This document shows positions 16,916-24,423 of a stretch of DNA of 64,000 nucleotides, one piece after another (within the stretch, counting starts at the first letter, position 1; every line of letters starts with the position of its first letter). The DNA comes from an uncultured Bacilli bacterium (GTDB lineage: Bacteria > Bacillota_I > Bacilli_A > RF39 > UBA660). Below the pieces are notes generated by a model. It had not been told where the DNA came from. It saw only the letters and a list, made by a program, of their open reading frames with translations, and made no database searches. The position numbers were made by a program, and so were the translations under genes. Location of the stretch: the NCBI GenBank assembly GCA_934089275.1, contig CAKOJJ010000002.1, positions 27,545 to 91,544 on the forward strand. Direction: 5' to 3'.

Positions 16916-17242
16916 ATGTTTAGGAAGTCTAATGGAGACATTACAGATGAGGAATTTGAAAAAATTATAATTCCATTAAACAAAAATGTTAATGACTATA
17001 TTTTAAAATACATATTATATGATTTTGTTGCTTTTTATATTGCTTCAGGTTACGAACGAAATGTATTTTCAAAAACCACACTAAAAACAGAGTTCAATAC
17101 TGCTGTTGAAGTTCTAGGAGACTGCAATAGTGATCAGTGTTTTGATTCAAAAAAAATAGCCGATATATTGCAAACTAAATTTTCTCTTAAAATAGTTTCA
17201 GAAAAGCCTTTAAAATTGGAAAAAATAGAATATAAACTATAA
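16916..17242 (+). CDS. Hypothetical prophage protein (108 aa)
   Basis: Start ATG at 16916 follows CTGGAGGTGATTTCA; an earlier in-frame ATG at 16883 lacks a ribosome site and overlaps the promoter element. The protein is soluble and mainly helical (ITDEEFEKIIIPLNKNVNDY; GYERNVFSKTTLKTEFN), with no known motif. It is convergent with the HTH gene and sits between it and the restriction-modification operon. Unknown function; a lysogenic cargo role is inferred from its separate promoter. Confidence 0.6.
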   Translation: MFRKSNGDITDEEFEKIIIPLNKNVNDYILKYILYDFVAFYIASGYERNVFSKTTLKTEFNTAVEVLGDCNSDQCFDSKKIADILQTKFSLKIVSEKPLKLEKIEYKL

Positions 17243-17244
17243 AA

Positions 17245-17270
17245 AATGAGAGATTAACTTATCTCTCATT
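17245..17270. terminator. Bidirectional terminator between convergent genes
   Basis: AATGAGAGA and TCTCTCATT form a 9-bp perfect stem with an 8-nt loop. It overlaps the stop codon of the HTH gene. Confidence 0.6.
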
Positions 17271-17499
17271 CCTCAAAAAATTTGTCTATTCTCACGCCAA
17301 GAACCACTGATATTTTGTATAAAGTAATTAATGAAATATTATTTCTGTCATTTTCAGCTTCTATTCGCTTTAAATGGTCTGGTGTTACATCAATTGCTTC
17401 TGCTAAATCCATTAAACGAACTTTTTTAGCATTACGATATTTTTTGATGTTTTGACAAATTATTGATTTAATGTTCTTATTGAACTCATATTCATTCAT
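17266..17499 (-). CDS. XRE-family HTH protein, possible restriction-modification controller
   Basis: A 77-aa single-domain Cro/C1-type helix-turn-helix protein (IKKYRNAKKVRLMDLAEAID then DHLKRIEAENDRN, ending in GVRIDKFFEE). Size and fold match controller (C) proteins of type II restriction systems. It lies upstream of the methylase-nuclease operon in the same direction, but a convergent gene and a bidirectional hairpin intervene, so it has its own transcript. Binding to the GAATAGCTATTC palindrome at 16745 is a testable inference; a general prophage regulator is the alternative. Confidence 0.75.
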   Translation of the reverse strand: MNEYEFNKNIKSIICQNIKKYRNAKKVRLMDLAEAIDVTPDHLKRIEAENDRNNISLITLYKISVVLGVRIDKFFEE

Positions 17500-17576
17500 C
17501 TAACATCACCCTATAAATATTATTCCATTTATTTTCTAAAAAATAAGCGACCTTTCGTGCCAATTTTCCGTTTATG

Positions 17577-17585
17577 TGTTATAAT
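17577..17585 (+). promoter_or_regulatory. Extended -10 promoter of the 104-aa gene
   Basis: TGTTATAAT (TGn plus perfect TATAAT) without a clear -35, about 55 bp upstream of the start at 17640. Confidence 0.55.
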
Positions 17586-17639
17586 GAATTAAAGCTAATT
17601 TTTACTACAAAAAGTCAAAATATTATACGGAGGTGTAAA

Positions 17640-17954
17640 ATGGACAAACAAAATTCGAATTTAGAAATTGCACATAAATTCATTCAACTAATGGAATATA
17701 AATCATTAGAAGAATCAAAGCTTTTTATTAAACATTATGAACAAAGAATAAAATATAAGTCTGAATTATTAGCTATTTTAGAGGATGAAGAACCTCCTAA
17801 ATTCTTCAAAAAAGCTCATCAAAAATGGATAGATGAGAAAAAACAACTTGAAGATGAACTTGAAGATGCTTATCAAAAATTATATGAAGAGCACACTTTT
17901 GCAGGAGAACTAATGATTAGTTTAGCAAAAGAAAAAAGCCCAGCACTTAATTGA
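17640..17954 (+). CDS. Hypothetical coiled-coil protein (104 aa)
   Basis: The start is ATG at 17640, after ACGGAGGTGTAAA; the longer frame from 17574 overlaps the promoter. The protein is highly charged, with long heptad-like helices (SKLFIKHYEQRIKYKSELLA and KKQLEDELEDAYQKLYEEH) separated by EEPPKFFKKAHQKW. No enzyme motif is seen. It has its own extended -10 promoter and ends at the terminator that also closes the late operon, so it is probably expressed in the lysogen. Confidence 0.65.
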   Translation: MDKQNSNLEIAHKFIQLMEYKSLEESKLFIKHYEQRIKYKSELLAILEDEEPPKFFKKAHQKWIDEKKQLEDELEDAYQKLYEEHTFAGELMISLAKEKSPALN

Positions 17955-17974
17955 TGCTAGGCTATTTTTTATTT
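17932..17974. terminator. Bidirectional terminator closing the late operon
   Basis: AGCCCAGCA pairs with TGCTAGGCT around an AT loop (17937-17963), with A runs on the left and T runs on the right. On the minus strand it follows the endolysin gene, the last late gene; on the plus strand it ends the 104-aa gene. Confidence 0.8.
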
Positions 17975-18964
17975 TATAGTAAGTTTTTGTCCTGGATATA
18001 TAAGGTTTGGATTTGCTATTCCATTATCATTTGCTATCTTCTGATATGTAGTTCCATACTTCTTGGCAATAGCAGACAATGTATCTCCTTTTTTTACTAT
18101 GTAGGTTTGATAATTTTGTGTATTAGATGTTCCACTTATTTTAATAACTTGTCCTACATAAATCAAGTTAGGATTAGAAATATTATTTATCCTTGCCAAC
18201 TCTTGATATGTTGTGCCATATCTATTTGCTATGCCACTTAATGTATCTCCTGCTACTATAGTATATGTAGTTTCGGATATTTGTGGAGTGGATGGTTGAC
18301 TTGGTTCTGATGGTGATTCAGCATTATTATTCTTCTCATACCCATTTAATCCTGTATTTTTTATTATTGTAGGGTAATCCTTATAAGCATAGTCTGTATC
18401 AATTCTCATACCACTAATACTTCCATTTGATGAATTTTGCCACATACCATATTCTCCATAATTAAAATTAGGTTTAGAATTAGACCATACTGCCAACCAT
18501 TTATCATATCTTGATAAACTAGCTGTATCAATGTAATTATTAAAATAGTTACTATTAGCATAAATGCTTACATAGTAACCTTTATTTTCAAGATATTCGC
18601 AAAAACCTTTAATCGCTTCTGCCATTTTACTTTTACCAACTCTTTGATGTCTATCTTCTTCAACATCTATACAAATTGGATATTCAAATTGCTTTCCTTT
18701 CAAGCAATTTTTATACATATATTCCGCTTCTGCTTTTCCTTTATCATATGTATTTGCACAACTATACCAATATGCTCCAACAGGTATCCCTTTAGATTTT
18801 GCTTGATTATAAAAATCTTCAAAGCAAGAATCTTTGTTATAACTTACTCCTGTTCCCCATCCAGTAAATCCTGCTCTTAATATTACAAATTCTGCACTTG
18901 CTTTTATATTATCAAAATTAATTCCTTTTTGATATGATGATATATCTATTCCTTTTCTTTCCAT
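17969..18964 (-). CDS. Endolysin: GH25 muramidase with two LysM domains
   Basis: A 331-aa peptidoglycan hydrolase that cuts the beta-1,4 bond between MurNAc and GlcNAc at lysis. Residues about 1-190 are a glycoside hydrolase 25 domain with the family's acidic residues in GIDISSYQ (Asp7) and ICIDVEED (near residue 97). A Ser/Pro linker leads to two LysM repeats (about 235-278 and 288-331; [20 protein letters not shown] and [20 protein letters not shown]) that bind the wall glycan. I place the start at ATG 18964, because GGAGGA precedes it and the ATG at 18979 lies in the holin end. No signal peptide, so export depends on the holin. Confidence 0.93.
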   Translation of the reverse strand: MERKGIDISSYQKGINFDNIKASAEFVILRAGFTGWGTGVSYNKDSCFEDFYNQAKSKGIPVGAYWYSCANTYDKGKAEAEYMYKNCLKGKQFEYPICIDVEEDRHQRVGKSKMAEAIKGFCEYLENKGYYVSIYANSNYFNNYIDTASLSRYDKWLAVWSNSKPNFNYGEYGMWQNSSNGSISGMRIDTDYAYKDYPTIIKNTGLNGYEKNNNAESPSEPSQPSTPQISETTYTIVAGDTLSGIANRYGTTYQELARINNISNPNLIYVGQVIKISGTSNTQNYQTYIVKKGDTLSAIAKKYGTTYQKIANDNGIANPNLIYPGQKLTIK

Positions 18965-18965
18965 A

Positions 18966-19361
18966 TTATTTTCCTCCATTATCTTTCTTTAATTGTTCTA
19001 ATACTTCCATTACTTTTTCTGGTAATGGCAATCCCATAGACCCCCAGTTTTCAAGAATTGAGATTCCTTCGTTTGCTACAAAAAAGTAGATTACAAGATT
19101 TCTAATTGCTCCAGTATCTCCAACTATTTGATCCAATTGAACTGATACAGCAACTATAATCAAGTAACCTACTTTCTTTATTATTCCCTTTGCACCAATC
19201 TTACTATTTATCTTCTTATTGGCTATTGCATCACAGACACCTGTTAAATAATCAAGTGCAATGATTATTAGCAATGTTTTCAATGCCATATCCCAACCTC
19301 CTAAAAAATAAAGCACAGTTGTCAGAACTGTACTTGTAAAAAAATTAAAAATATATTTCAT
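18966..19361 (-). CDS. Phage holin (phi29/Cp-1 holin family)
   Basis: Small membrane protein of 131 aa that permeabilises the membrane at lysis. Hydrophobic helices lie at about residues 7-22, 27-45, 60-75 and 85-100, and [20 protein letters not shown] with [18 protein letters not shown] is characteristic of the phage_holin_4 family. The start is set at ATG 19361 after AGGAGGGAAAATA, rather than the upstream frame start at 19391 inside the tail gene. The endolysin follows after 1 bp, giving the usual holin-lysin pair. Confidence 0.88.
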   Translation of the reverse strand: MKYIFNFFTSTVLTTVLYFLGGWDMALKTLLIIIALDYLTGVCDAIANKKINSKIGAKGIIKKVGYLIIVAVSVQLDQIVGDTGAIRNLVIYFFVANEGISILENWGSMGLPLPEKVMEVLEQLKKDNGGK

Positions 19362-19372
19362 TATTTTCCCTC

Positions 19373-19783
19373 CTATTTTGTTCTTTTCCACATATATACT
19401 GCTAAGTATGGTGGCATATTGCTAAATTCCTTCGAATTTGCAAATCCTCCATCATTCAAACATATATTAGCCCAAGTATTTGTTATACCTGTGTTACATC
19501 CACATCCATATTTTGTTCCACTAACTGATTGTCGAACCATAGCTCTCGAAGGTAAGTTTGCTTCTGATAATTTTGTTGTTGCATTGCCCCCTTGAGTTGC
19601 ATTCTTATATGTATTTCCACAAGCTAATAAAAACTTATCTTTTATTTGTTCCCATGTTCCACCAAAAAAAGTTGATGGATTTATTTCAGTAACTGATATA
19701 TATACACTACCTACTGGATAATATGGGCAAGGATAAATGTAATCATTATCTTTATTTTTAAACTTAATTGCTTTATTTCCCAT
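19373..19783 (-). CDS. Tail-tip/baseplate protein, paralogue C (136 aa)
   Basis: The N-terminus (KAIKFKNKDNDYIYPCPYYP) is shared with two genes upstream. The core YPVGSVYISVTEINPSTFFG with GTWEQIKDKFLLACG is the phage tail collar-like module found at the ends of tail fibres. The C-terminal MPPYLAVYMWKRTK is also conserved. The middle, rich in Gly, Cys and Asn, is the variable part. Probably a component of the host-binding tip; receptor unknown. Confidence 0.75.
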   Translation of the reverse strand: MGNKAIKFKNKDNDYIYPCPYYPVGSVYISVTEINPSTFFGGTWEQIKDKFLLACGNTYKNATQGGNATTKLSEANLPSRAMVRQSVSGTKYGCGCNTGITNTWANICLNDGGFANSKEFSNMPPYLAVYMWKRTK

Positions 19784-19792
19784 TACTACCTC

Positions 19793-20170
19793 CTAATGCA
19801 ATTGAGTCCAGCCTTCTGGAACTGTGCTATTAACTCCTCTTCTCAAATAAATTCCTCCTGAAGTATTAAAGAATAATTGCCATAGCCAACTTGAACTATC
19901 TGTTTTTTGCCACGTTCTACCATCATTTGTAAGGACTACTAAAACGCCATAAATTGACGTAGAATAAGGAGCATTTTGCCACCCATTGCCACCAACACTA
20001 TAAATTCCTGGTGTATAGTAATCATTAAAATTATTTGATGTTGTAGCTCTATATTCTAATATTTTTCTTCCACTATATTGATTTAATATTGTACTTAATT
20101 GTACTTTGTTATGAGTTATAGATGAACTATCTAAATATGTATTATTTTTAAATTTAATTGCTTTACTCAT
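19793..20170 (-). CDS. Tail-tip protein, paralogue B with knob-like domain (125 aa)
   Basis: Starts at ATG 20170 (TAATG overlap with the gene upstream, GGAGGAG ribosome site) with MSKAIKFKNNTYLDSSSI. It shares the short N-terminal module of its two neighbours, but its C-terminal part (NDYYTPGIYSVGGNGWQNAP, then TWQKTDSSSWLWQLFF) resembles the pyocin-knob type of tail-fibre tip. This looks like an alternative receptor-binding head on the same attachment module. Confidence 0.7.
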   Translation of the reverse strand: MSKAIKFKNNTYLDSSSITHNKVQLSTILNQYSGRKILEYRATTSNNFNDYYTPGIYSVGGNGWQNAPYSTSIYGVLVVLTNDGRTWQKTDSSSWLWQLFFNTSGGIYLRRGVNSTVPEGWTQLH

Positions 20171-20646
20171 TACTCTATTCTCCTCCAAATATAAACTGCT
20201 AAATATGGTGGTAGAGAACTGCTCAAGTCTGTATCTCCTATTGAATATCTAATAGAATCTGTTAATGTTCCACCACTGGATTGATTATGTCCAGAATTAT
20301 AATTATCAGATGAAGTTAGTTCTGTACCATAACTTTTAGAATATCTGCCTTTTTCATAACTCCATGCTCCTTGATTAGCATAATTGTCACACATAATTTC
20401 ATAGTAATTCATTCTATGTCCTATTTTAAAGTCATGTCTATGACTTTGGCTTCCACCCATTGTTCCAGCCTTATAAGAGTTACCTGCTCCAATTAAAAAT
20501 CGATCTTTTATCAATTCCCATGTTCCTCCAAAATACGTTGACGGATTAACATCATTTAAAGATAAATAAATACTACCTATTGGATAATATGAACATGGAT
20601 AAACTGGTTCATTGTTTTTATTTTTAAACTTTATTGCTTTACTCAT
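20170..20646 (-). CDS. Tail-tip/baseplate protein, paralogue A (158 aa)
   Basis: Begins MSKAIKFKNKNNEPVYPCSY and contains YPIGSIYLSLNDVNPSTYFG, GTWELIKDRFLIGAGNSYKA and the closing LPPYLAVYIWRRIE, the collar-like pattern also seen in the 19373 gene. The His-containing QSHRHDF stretch after GTMGGS is typical of collar proteins in which histidines bind metal. First of three tandem paralogues downstream of the minor structural gene. Confidence 0.75.
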   Translation of the reverse strand: MSKAIKFKNKNNEPVYPCSYYPIGSIYLSLNDVNPSTYFGGTWELIKDRFLIGAGNSYKAGTMGGSQSHRHDFKIGHRMNYYEIMCDNYANQGAWSYEKGRYSKSYGTELTSSDNYNSGHNQSSGGTLTDSIRYSIGDTDLSSSLPPYLAVYIWRRIE

Positions 20647-20655
20647 ATGAACCTC

Positions 20656-22068
20656 CTACCAAGTTGAAATTACATCATAGTCAAGGATTTCAATTCCATT
20701 TACTTCTAATGATTCCGATTGGGTTGGAAAGCAATTTATACCAACAGATAATTTCTTAGTATCAACAAATAAGATAAATTTTCCTTTAGGCAATATAACA
20801 TTGTAAGTTGTTGTTCCAAATTTATCTTTAATTATTATTTGATAATTCCATGCTGACTCTTTGTCTTTTGTCATCGTAACCTTAGTATTATCATTTATTG
20901 CTATTGGACTACAATATGAACTTTCTGTTGTTTTCTTATATGCATATGTTATTGAAATTTTATTTTTATTGTTTACACTTGAATACGATGCATCTACCAA
21001 TAAATAAGTTTCATTTTCATAATTGTTTTTTCTTTTAAGTGATATTATTGCTGACGGCAATGACCATTCTAAAAAAGTTACTGTTTTAGTAGCTGTTGTT
21101 GTATTACCTCTACTATCAGTAACTTTTACGGATAAAGTTAAATTATTTGACGAATTGATTGTTCCAAAATCTATATTTCCTGCACTTGTTACGCTTTTTG
21201 TTGTGTTATTTATTGTCACATCATACTTGCTTATTGTTGCAGATTTTTTTGCAGTTGCACTTGTTATAGTAACTAATAACTTTGATAAATTTTGAACTAA
21301 TTGCTGGTTGTTACCTGTAACATTCACTGTTGTTGAATTATTATCTTTATATGAGATATTGCTAGAACTAAATGTTGGATTACCATTTACTATCGTCATC
21401 GTTCTATCTAAATACGAGGCCGACAACTCTGATGATCCACTCATACAGCAAATTGTAAATCTAACAGCCAATGTATTACTTGATTTGCATAAGTTTCTCA
21501 GTGTATTTCTTTCGCTCTCGCTTAAATTAAAAGTACAACTTGTAGCTCTACTATCAAGAGTTCTTGTTATTAATTGTGAATTACCTCCTGCTTCCATTTT
21601 TGCTTTCAATGAAAAATAACCTCCACTTGGATTAGTGAAAGTTATTGATGGATTTGATTCATCATTAAAATTATCGGCACTCGATATATTTGAGTACCTT
21701 GGTATTCTTGTTAACCCTATACTACCACTTTTATTTTCATCTCCACTATAATAAACTCTTCCGTGTAATGTAAATCCTACATCTCCTGCAGTTCCATCTG
21801 CGTTATGACCTACTGTTATCGTTCCAGAAGTTGAACCAGTAGCTGCTGGGAATACTTTTGAACTCCAACTTGTTGTTCCAGAGTTATATACTGTTTGTCC
21901 ATTTACAACAACACTACAATTATAAATAGAATAATATTGTGAACTTCCACCAATGGACTCCAAAGTCCATCTTATTGTTGAAGTATTGTTAGCAATACTA
22001 TATGATTCTTCATATACTGTTAATTTTAAGTATCTTCCACTATATGAACTTGTTTGTACACTTGCCAT
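20656..22068 (-). CDS. DUF859-like phage minor structural protein
   Basis: A 470-aa Ser/Thr/Asn-rich beta protein starting MASVQTSSYSGRYLKLTVYE, a form seen in siphovirus tail-tip proteins of Gram-positive phages. Several Ig-like beta repeats are evident (TVNVTGNNQQL, SLTVKV-type strands). The C-terminus PKGKFILFVDTKKLSVGINC then SLEVNG is typical of baseplate proteins that end in a binding module. It lies between the Tal-type protein and the small fibre-tip genes, which fits a structural or host-contact role. Confidence 0.7.
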   Translation of the reverse strand: MASVQTSSYSGRYLKLTVYEESYSIANNTSTIRWTLESIGGSSQYYSIYNCSVVVNGQTVYNSGTTSWSSKVFPAATGSTSGTITVGHNADGTAGDVGFTLHGRVYYSGDENKSGSIGLTRIPRYSNISSADNFNDESNPSITFTNPSGGYFSLKAKMEAGGNSQLITRTLDSRATSCTFNLSESERNTLRNLCKSSNTLAVRFTICCMSGSSELSASYLDRTMTIVNGNPTFSSSNISYKDNNSTTVNVTGNNQQLVQNLSKLLVTITSATAKKSATISKYDVTINNTTKSVTSAGNIDFGTINSSNNLTLSVKVTDSRGNTTTATKTVTFLEWSLPSAIISLKRKNNYENETYLLVDASYSSVNNKNKISITYAYKKTTESSYCSPIAINDNTKVTMTKDKESAWNYQIIIKDKFGTTTYNVILPKGKFILFVDTKKLSVGINCFPTQSESLEVNGIEILDYDVISTW

Positions 22069-22078
22069 GTTCCACCTC

Positions 22079-23725
22079 CTATGTTAATGGAACAATTCCA
22101 ATTCCAGTATTATCTGTAGTTTTAATTCCTAACCATCTGGCTAATCCACATAAAGTTATTTCTTCTTCAACTACTGATTTCTTCATATGGAACTCATCTC
22201 CATTCATCCAAAAGACTTTATTTCCTTTGAAATCATATCCAGTAAATTCAGATGGATTGATTACAACCTTGCTACCATCTGTTCCATATATACAAATACC
22301 ATTTTCATCAAATGTTCCTATTAATCTATTTGCAATATCATAAATTTCGATTCTACCTGCTTCATTCACTTTTGCACCAACTTTAAAAGTTCCACCTTTA
22401 ACCAATGATGCTGTCATATTTATTACATTGATATTTTGCATATCTAATGTTCCATCAATAAGCCATGCAGAATTAAATGTTCCATTTATTCCTGTATTAG
22501 AGAAACCTATACCTTGAGCATTTATCATCATTACATTTGTTGCTGTTTCTTTAGGAAGAGCATCAACAACAAGGATTCTATCTCCTTCATAAATGACATA
22601 ACTATCTCCAAGTTTTCCCCATATTTTAGAAGTTGCCTCATTTAATTCTTTTTTTAATGTAACCTTTACCACTTCATTTGCAGATGTAATATCTTCTTTC
22701 GTATCCACTTTAATTTTTTCAAATAAATTCTTTAATTTTGATTTAAAATTTCCAAACTCTATCTCTGTATATTTATCTCTAATGCAATCATATTTTAATG
22801 AAATAACATTAGTCATTAAGTTAATACCTAATTTTTCATGTTCTACTACAATTACATCTCCTAAATCAACTACACCATCGATATGTGCTTTAACTTTATA
22901 ATTGCATTTCATATATTGATTTTCTTCAAGATAATTTAATGCTTGTTTTCTTAAATCTTTTATAAGTGCCTCTTTATATTCGTCCTCTTTTAAATTACCA
23001 TTTTCATCTTTATACTCATCTTGATTTATGTCTTGGTCAAACTTTATAACTTTTGTATAAGGTATATCATATTTAACACTTGATTCTAAATATAATTCTG
23101 GCAATGTTATTCCATCATAACCAACTGGCAACATCTTAGTTACAACGTTATCCCAATTTTCTGTAGCTTCTATATTGGTAGAGTTTTTTCCATACTTAAT
23201 TACTACACCTCTATCTGTTCCTATTACATTTTTTACTCCAATAGTCCAGTTATCTCTGTATAAGTGACCTCCCCAATTTTCTACTACTATTGAAATGGCC
23301 TCCTCTAAACTTTTCCTAATTATTCTTGCAGAGTTTTGCAACGTAATATCTGATATCATTGTGAATGGTGTTTCAGTATCACAAGCATTATTCAAATGAT
23401 CTAGAGCATCATTACAATTTTTATTTACTACATAAGAATCTGCTATTACATATTTAGATGAGTCTTTCCATAAGTGATATCCCTTCATAGATATTTTATT
23501 ATTTTTTCTGTTGGGATTAGTCAACCTAAATCCTTGCTCTCCCCATCTTGTATTTGCTCTTACAATCATTCCTTCTTGTAGATAATCTAAATCATCTATT
23601 GATGTTTCTATATCGATATAATAATCTCCATTATCTTCTATATATATTTCTGCTTTAGTTGGATGTAATATTTTCAAACCATTATTGTTAAATAGTATTT
23701 CATCTTTATCAAACACCTTAATCAT
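22079..23725 (-). CDS. Tail-associated protein (Tal / prophage tail endopeptidase family)
   Basis: A 548-aa protein. The N-terminal about 330 residues (DYYIDIETSIDDLDYLQEGM; IIRKSLEEAISIVVENWGGH) match the gp27-like minor structural family that forms the tail-tip hub. The C-terminal part (from about residue 350) is a fibre-like repeat region (AGRIEIYDIANRLIGTFDENG). The start is ATG 23725, overlapping the Dit stop as TAATG, with GAGGTGG ahead. No clear peptidase active site is visible, so hub function is the safer call. Confidence 0.82.
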   Translation of the reverse strand: MIKVFDKDEILFNNNGLKILHPTKAEIYIEDNGDYYIDIETSIDDLDYLQEGMIVRANTRWGEQGFRLTNPNRKNNKISMKGYHLWKDSSKYVIADSYVVNKNCNDALDHLNNACDTETPFTMISDITLQNSARIIRKSLEEAISIVVENWGGHLYRDNWTIGVKNVIGTDRGVVIKYGKNSTNIEATENWDNVVTKMLPVGYDGITLPELYLESSVKYDIPYTKVIKFDQDINQDEYKDENGNLKEDEYKEALIKDLRKQALNYLEENQYMKCNYKVKAHIDGVVDLGDVIVVEHEKLGINLMTNVISLKYDCIRDKYTEIEFGNFKSKLKNLFEKIKVDTKEDITSANEVVKVTLKKELNEATSKIWGKLGDSYVIYEGDRILVVDALPKETATNVMMINAQGIGFSNTGINGTFNSAWLIDGTLDMQNINVINMTASLVKGGTFKVGAKVNEAGRIEIYDIANRLIGTFDENGICIYGTDGSKVVINPSEFTGYDFKGNKVFWMNGDEFHMKKSVVEEEITLCGLARWLGIKTTDNTGIGIVPLT

Positions 23726-24423
23726 TACAACCACCTCGATTTCGGTTCAATTGAAATTTTGGTAAGATTTCCAGACCACGATATTGTGTTTTCGCCAACT
23801 TCAAATATCGGAAAAGTTCCAAGCATATTTCTGTTTTTTAAAACATTATCTAGATATGCCTCTTCTTCAAGACTATCTATAACAACCTTTGTTTCGTTTT
23901 CTGGAAATACATATTTAAACAAATTAAAACCATTGAGTGATATCTCAATAGTTCCTGTTCCCTCTAATGTGATTATTGGTTTTGATTTTTCTAATCCAAC
24001 ATTAGTTATTTTTAATGACGTTTCATTATTTATATCAAGAATTATACTTTTTTCATCTTTTAGATATTTGTATGGCTGAGTATAAAACTTTACTACTGCT
24101 GTTTTAAATCTAATTAGTCTTTCATAATCTATTTTTTCAATTATTTGTGCTTTATAAACTTTATCAGGTTCATCACTAATTATTAGTTCTCCTACTCCTG
24201 TAAAATACTTCATAACTCTATCAATATCATAATTTCTTGCAAGACCTATTCCTATACTTTTGGTATAACTTTCATAGCCTAATTCTTCTATGATATCTCC
24301 ATCTCTACCATCAATCTTAGTGATTGACGTTTTCATTTTTGGTTTAGTAATTGGTGGTATATTTGTAATTATTAGTCCTGGTATAGTTTCACTATCTATA
24401 TTCTTCCATATTATTTTTGCCAT
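23725..24423 (-). CDS. Distal tail protein (Dit family)
   Basis: A 232-aa protein with the Dit N-terminal pattern: TSITKIDGRDGDIIEELGYE followed by KSIGIGLARNYDIDRVMKYF and the belt-domain stretch RLIRFKTAVVKFYTQPYKYL. Dit hexamers link the tail tube to the tip. It lies between the tape measure gene (1-bp overlap) and Tal, the invariant order in siphoviruses of Gram-positive hosts. Confidence 0.88.
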   Translation of the reverse strand: MAKIIWKNIDSETIPGLIITNIPPITKPKMKTSITKIDGRDGDIIEELGYESYTKSIGIGLARNYDIDRVMKYFTGVGELIISDEPDKVYKAQIIEKIDYERLIRFKTAVVKFYTQPYKYLKDEKSIILDINNETSLKITNVGLEKSKPIITLEGTGTIEISLNGFNLFKYVFPENETKVVIDSLEEEAYLDNVLKNRNMLGTFPIFEVGENTISWSGNLTKISIEPKSRWL

